DNA from: Psilocybe azurescens
Lineage: Eukaryota > Basidiomycota > Agaricomycetes > Agaricales > Agrocybaceae
DNA: 24,509 nucleotides
Assembly: GCA_023853785.1 (NCBI GenBank)
Contig: JAJIRX010000138.1
Span: 1 to 24,509 of the forward strand
Reading direction: 5' to 3'
Numbering within the stretch: position 1 is the first letter of the stretch; each line of letters begins with the position of its first letter. Below the pieces are notes generated by a model. The model saw only the letters and a program-made list of their open reading frames with translations, searched no databases and was not told the origin of the DNA. Below are positions 20,227-24,509 of the stretch, piece by piece. The translations under genes and the position numbers were made by a program.

Positions 20227-23200
20227 TTAAGCCTCGTAGCACGGGCTTGAAGTCGCCCGATAATCAAGCAACTCCGGCGTATAACATTTCCACCAATTAG
20301 GTCCTATCATAGATTGTTCAAAATCCACAGAACTGTAATGTCCAAGAATAACACGGCAATTCGACCGTTGGAGGACATTTGCTTCTGGTGGAACCCACAT
20401 AAGGCGGTCGTTCGTGGACGAGGAACGGATCCAGTTCCCTCCGAAATATACCAGAGAGGGTCGTCCATGCCCCAAATAAGCACAGATCCATCCCGAGAGC
20501 CAGACAGAATTGATGTCCCATTGTCAGATAGGGGCGACCGAATTGACGCCTTTGTTGTGGCGGCCTGATAGAGCCTTTATTGGCATCGCTTCCGAATCTT
20601 CCGACACGTTCCATACCACTAGAGTGCGATCATCTGAACCAGACACGGCCAGCTTGCCATCGTTCGAAAATGCAACTGCGAGAACCCAACGGGTGTGGCC
20701 ATTTAGGATCATAATCGCTGTACCAGTTAGTGCATCCCACACTCGCACGGACCCATCTTCTGAACCAGAAATAATCCGTGTGGCGTCGGATGAGAACGCA
20801 ACGGAGACGACCCGATAACTGTGGCCCTCCATGACCTTCGAATTCTTCCCTTCTGGATTAGATACATCCCAAACGCGAACAGATTTATCGTCCGACCCAG
20901 AGACAATCTGCTTGGCGTCTCCCGAGAACGCGACCGTCTGTACCCAGTCAGTATGGCCATTCAGCAACCTCAATTCATCACCTGTGAGTACATCCCACAA
21001 CTGCACAGTGTGATCGTCCTTGGAACTACACGCAATCATGGTGCCATCGTTGGAAAGGGCGATAGAGAGGACAGCATTACCGGGACTAGCCTTCAACTTG
21101 AAGACCTTGGCCTCTGGATGTTTCGATGTGACGTCCGATATACGTACATGTCCATCTACTGAACCCCATGCCACATGCGTGCAATCCGTTGAAAATGCAA
21201 CAGAGGTAACGGATTCACTGCTATCATTCGGCACTTGGAACTCGTGGCCTGTGAATGTGTCCCATACCCTTACAGAGCCATCAATAGAGCCAGACATAAT
21301 CCGGGTGCCATCGGTTGAAAACGCGAACATGGTGACCGCAGAAGTATTGGCAGAATGCTTGAGTTCGGCCACTGGGAATGTCGCTGAGTTCCAGACCCGA
21401 ACAGATCCATCATATGAGCCAGACACGATGCGTGCTCCATCGCTCGAAAATCCGGCTGTCGGTACCCTACGGGTGTGGCCTTTCAGCACGCCCAGCACGT
21501 CTCCTGTTGATGCAACCCACACTCGCACAGTACCATCATCCGATGAAGACACGATACTATTTCCAGACAAAGCAACGGATCTGACATAATCACTGTGCCC
21601 CTCCATCACCCCTCAGTAATTCTCCAGTTGATGCATCCCATACCCGTACCGAGCGATCATCCGATCCAGAGACTATCCACACACCATCGGATGAAATGGC
21701 AACAGACCTGACACGAAGAGTGTGGCCCTTCATCACCCTCAACATTTCACCTGTGATTGCGTCCCAAAGTCGCACAGAGCAATCAGCTGAACCGGACACG
21801 ATCCAAGTATCATCATCCGAAAATGCGACTGAGTTAACCCAACGAGCATGGCCCTCCAATACCCTCAAAACCTCACTCGTCGATACATCCCATACGCGTA
21901 TAGATGAGTCATCGGAGCCAGATACGATCCACGAACCAGACTTTGAAAATGAAACCGAACGGACCGCCCCAGTGTGGCCTTCCATTACATTGGCAATTTC
22001 ACCGTTCCACACATCCCATATCCGCACAGAGAAATCATCTGACCCAGAAGCAATCCACCTGTCGTCGCTCGTAAACGACACCGAGTTGACTACACCATTA
22101 TGGCCCTTCAAAATCTTCAGCTCTTCACCACTCGAAGCGTCCCAGATCCGCACAAAACCATCGGTCGAGCCCGACACAATCTGCGTGCCGTTCATAGAAA
22201 ATGCAACAGCATAAATTCCTGTACCGCTTGGGATTTGTATAGTCAATAGAGGGACATTGGTTCTCCCATTGTGAGTAAAGGTGGGAATGAGAGAAAATTG
22301 ATTTTTCCACTCCTGTGCCCATGCGAACTCGGGTTTCCAAGTGGCCAGTGACGAGATGTACAGATGTGGTGTCGATTTACCAGCCGGGCTCCCACCAAAA
22401 TATGTAGAAAAATGTGCAGCTTCTAGCAGACCAGAATATACAAAATCAAATTCCTTCCATTTGAGTTTGAGCTAAGCGTTCCGATAAGTTTCATTGCAAC
22501 ACAATCGCGTGAGTATGATGGCTCATACCTGCGACACGCAGTAATGAACCCACACTTGTGCTTTGTGAAGCATGGGGTACACTCACGAACTGAGCCAAGA
22601 AGGTTCATGGCCTCGATCCAGAATAAAACACGGATTTGGAGAAATTGCAATATCCTCGAAAGAATGTTCCTAGCATCGTCGAACGATGGAGGAGGATAGG
22701 ATAGGTGTGCTACCCAGTGGAATAATGAGTACCGCAGGACAGGTCTGATGTTCTTGTTCACTTGCTCGGAAATTTCTTCGATATGTTCGGAGTCAAGCAA
22801 ATAAGATGACCTTATATCACCCATGTTGAATCTTAGACCACAACCATTGGAATTCATGACGCGTAGACATGACGTGGCGAGAAGATTACGATGAGCGACT
22901 TCGTTACACCAGAAGTTGTATTCTTCGTTGCCAATGCGAAAATTCGAACGGTGTTGGGCAAATAAGAAGTCGAGAAAAGATGCATGGTACCAAACACCCG
23001 ACCGTCCTGAATGTAAAGTACAGCGTGGAGGTCGTTCACAACGGCCTTGGCCAGTTCGTCATCGTCGTCCATCAAACCCGCAGCGACGGAGGTAGATATG
23101 CGCTCGAATGTACACAGAAAGGTGAATAGAATGCGCAACCGCGGATTCAGGTCCTCTTCGTCCATAAAATCCGAAAAGGCTGCGCACAGAATCTGTTGGT

Positions 23201-24509
23201 AGAGTTCATCGATGGGGATTTATTCTTGCCCGACATTCCAGACGGTTTGGATAGGAAATTGTTAAGCCTACGCATCTGTTCCTTGTATGTAATCGATTGG
23301 GATGAGGTTAAAATCCTCACTACTGTAGCAGCATAGATGAATAAACCGCTTGCTCGGTGTCGAAGTTCGGTTATTTCTGGACTCCCAACGATCCTCGGCA
23401 GTTTGAGATCCAAGTATCTTCGATATCGACATCGGCATCTTCGATTGGCACGTCTTGAAGGCGATAAACAGCCCTGGATTCAAAGCTGTGGCAAATTTCA
23501 ACAATCCGGGGTCTGTGCGGCTCGCGACGAGGAACTTCAAACCAATGAAGTGCTGTTGGTTTATTGTCGTAAGCAAAATGTCCAAAAACTTCGATCCGCC
23601 ACTTGCATCGATTTCGTCGAGAGCATCAACAATAACCAGATAAGTGGCTGGATCACGATGCCGTAGAGGATCGAGCCAAGGTCCGACGAAGAGCTCCTGT
23701 ATCTGCTCGGAGATGTCGTGATCAACGACAGCTGATTTGTCGGCCAATTGAGCGTGCAATGCTGAACGTAGGACTCGCACTTGTAGGATAGCTGGTAGGC
23801 AATGGTGGGGAGAATGATTGAGACTTCTTGTTTCGTCGAAGTGTCGAGCACAAAAGCTAGCGCCCAAGATTGTAGGTTGACCGCTCTCAAATCGCTTGGC
23901 TATAGTATACGCGATCGTAGTTTTTCCAGAGCCTGCTTGACCTGTTAACCAAAAGACACGCGGGCTGTTGATTGTGTGATCGTTGGCCCAGTTGGTGATG
24001 CCTTCCAGGATCTTGACGCGAGTGCCTTCTGCGCATGTTTCCTCTTTAGGCTCTGTCCTTCTAGTACTGTCCTGTGGTCAGCTTTGCGGGAGGGTTGAGA
24101 CCTTGAGTGATAACATTCGTCGCTCTTGCTGTTCTTCCTGTCGCGCCTGTTTCTGCTCCCGTGCCATTTTCTCTTCCTGTCCATTCAATCAACACGTACC
24201 ATATGCGCAAATGCGATTATACCCACTTTCATCTGCTCATGCATCTTGGCCGTCGTTTTCCTGATTTCGATTTGCATATGCAGCTGCAAGTTCTATCAGC
24301 ATATACATGGTCAACCGTAACTCTGAAGATCGTACCATGAACACGTTTGTCGTCTCGTCGATGGCCGTACAAATCGTATTGATTCTCTTCTTATAGTTTT
24401 CGTAGTCGATGTTCCGAACTATTGACTCCAGTTCCTGCGTAATTCGTACGAGTTGCGCATTTTGTTCTTGGATATTTCTAGAAAGAATATGTTCAACGCC
24501 GATCCCAGT
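20227..24509. repeat. Tandem segmental duplication, unit C (truncated by window end)
   Basis: Third unit. It matches unit B from the NLR stop codon (20227 and 5906) up to intron 2 of the NLR gene, where the window ends. Sequence matches are continuous apart from many small indels. The array probably continues past both window edges. Confidence 0.93.
20227..24509 (-). pseudogene. NLR (NACHT-WD40) gene, copy C, partial, many frameshifts
   Basis: Same architecture as copy B, cut by the window end within intron 2. Exon 3 is 24336-24477 and an exon of 57 nt follows. The NACHT exon begins near 24176 and ends at 22529, intron 5 is 22472-22528 and the WD40 exon is 20227-22471. Walker A (GSGKTTIAYTIA) is intact here, and the coiled coil has an extra in-frame six codons (MAREQK). 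Single-base losses against copy B occur near 24105, 24095, 24046, 23764, 23420, 23216 and 22992, and the first gives an early stop. The WD40 exon has an extra base at about 21609-21612, another at 20531-20534 and a loss near 20435. A blade tryptophan is serine in unit 9. It remains alignable along its whole length, so the decay is recent. The propeller differs from copy B mainly at surface positions. Confidence 0.88.

Noticed and set aside
1..24509. RIP-type mutation as the cause of pseudogenes
   Set aside because: The lesions are mostly small insertions and deletions and the copies lack an excess of C-to-T changes by eye; RIP is also chiefly an ascomycete process.
1..24509. tRNA, rRNA or other RNA genes
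   Set aside because: No cloverleaf or conserved RNA box was recognised by reading; a covariance-model scan was not possible.

Overview
This is nuclear DNA of a filamentous fungus, almost certainly a mushroom-forming basidiomycete (Agaricomycetes). The evidence is the short 50-75 nt GT..AG introns, NACHT-WD40 STAND receptors (fungal NLR-like, NWD type), a eukaryotic pirin, and a transposase-like gene of a type I associate with Agaricomycetes. Every gene I can support lies on the minus strand.

The window is a slice through a tandem segmental array with a period of about 9.0-9.1 kb once insertions are removed. In transcription order each unit holds (i) an unrecognised coiled-coil gene, (ii) a pirin gene and (iii) a large NLR gene: N-terminal helical/coiled-coil region, then NACHT, then 14 WD40 repeats. 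Unit A (1-5905) lacks the end of its NLR because the window starts inside it. Unit B (5906-20226) is complete. Unit C (20227-24509) is cut by the window end. Exon structure, spacers and intron positions are shared between units.

The copies are in different states. The unit A pirin (2900-3831) is intact, with all four metal ligands. The unit B NLR (5906-10757) has six exons and a full WD40 exon, but one base is missing from the Walker A codons, which should end translation seven residues after GSGK. NLR copies A and C carry several other frameshifts. Where NLR copies B and C can be compared, their protein differences cluster at a few positions of each WD40 repeat. These appear to be the surface positions known to be hypervariable in fungal NWD allorecognition proteins such as the Podospora HET-D/E family.

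The pirin gene of unit B is broken by two insertions only 45 bp apart. One is a 948-bp fold-back element (12028-12975) with two nearly identical arms of about 376 bp. The other is a 4.3-kb DNA transposon (13021-17316) with about 34-bp terminal inverted repeats and a 7-bp target duplication. It carries a decayed, RNase H-fold-like transposase gene with motifs TDGT, C-x2-H and NEG. I cannot place it in a named superfamily with confidence.

Overall reading: a fast-evolving, birth-and-death receptor cluster, plausibly for non-self recognition, bearing young transposon insertions. Many of the lesions are single-base changes, several in homopolymers, so sequencing or assembly error must be excluded before the copies are called dead.
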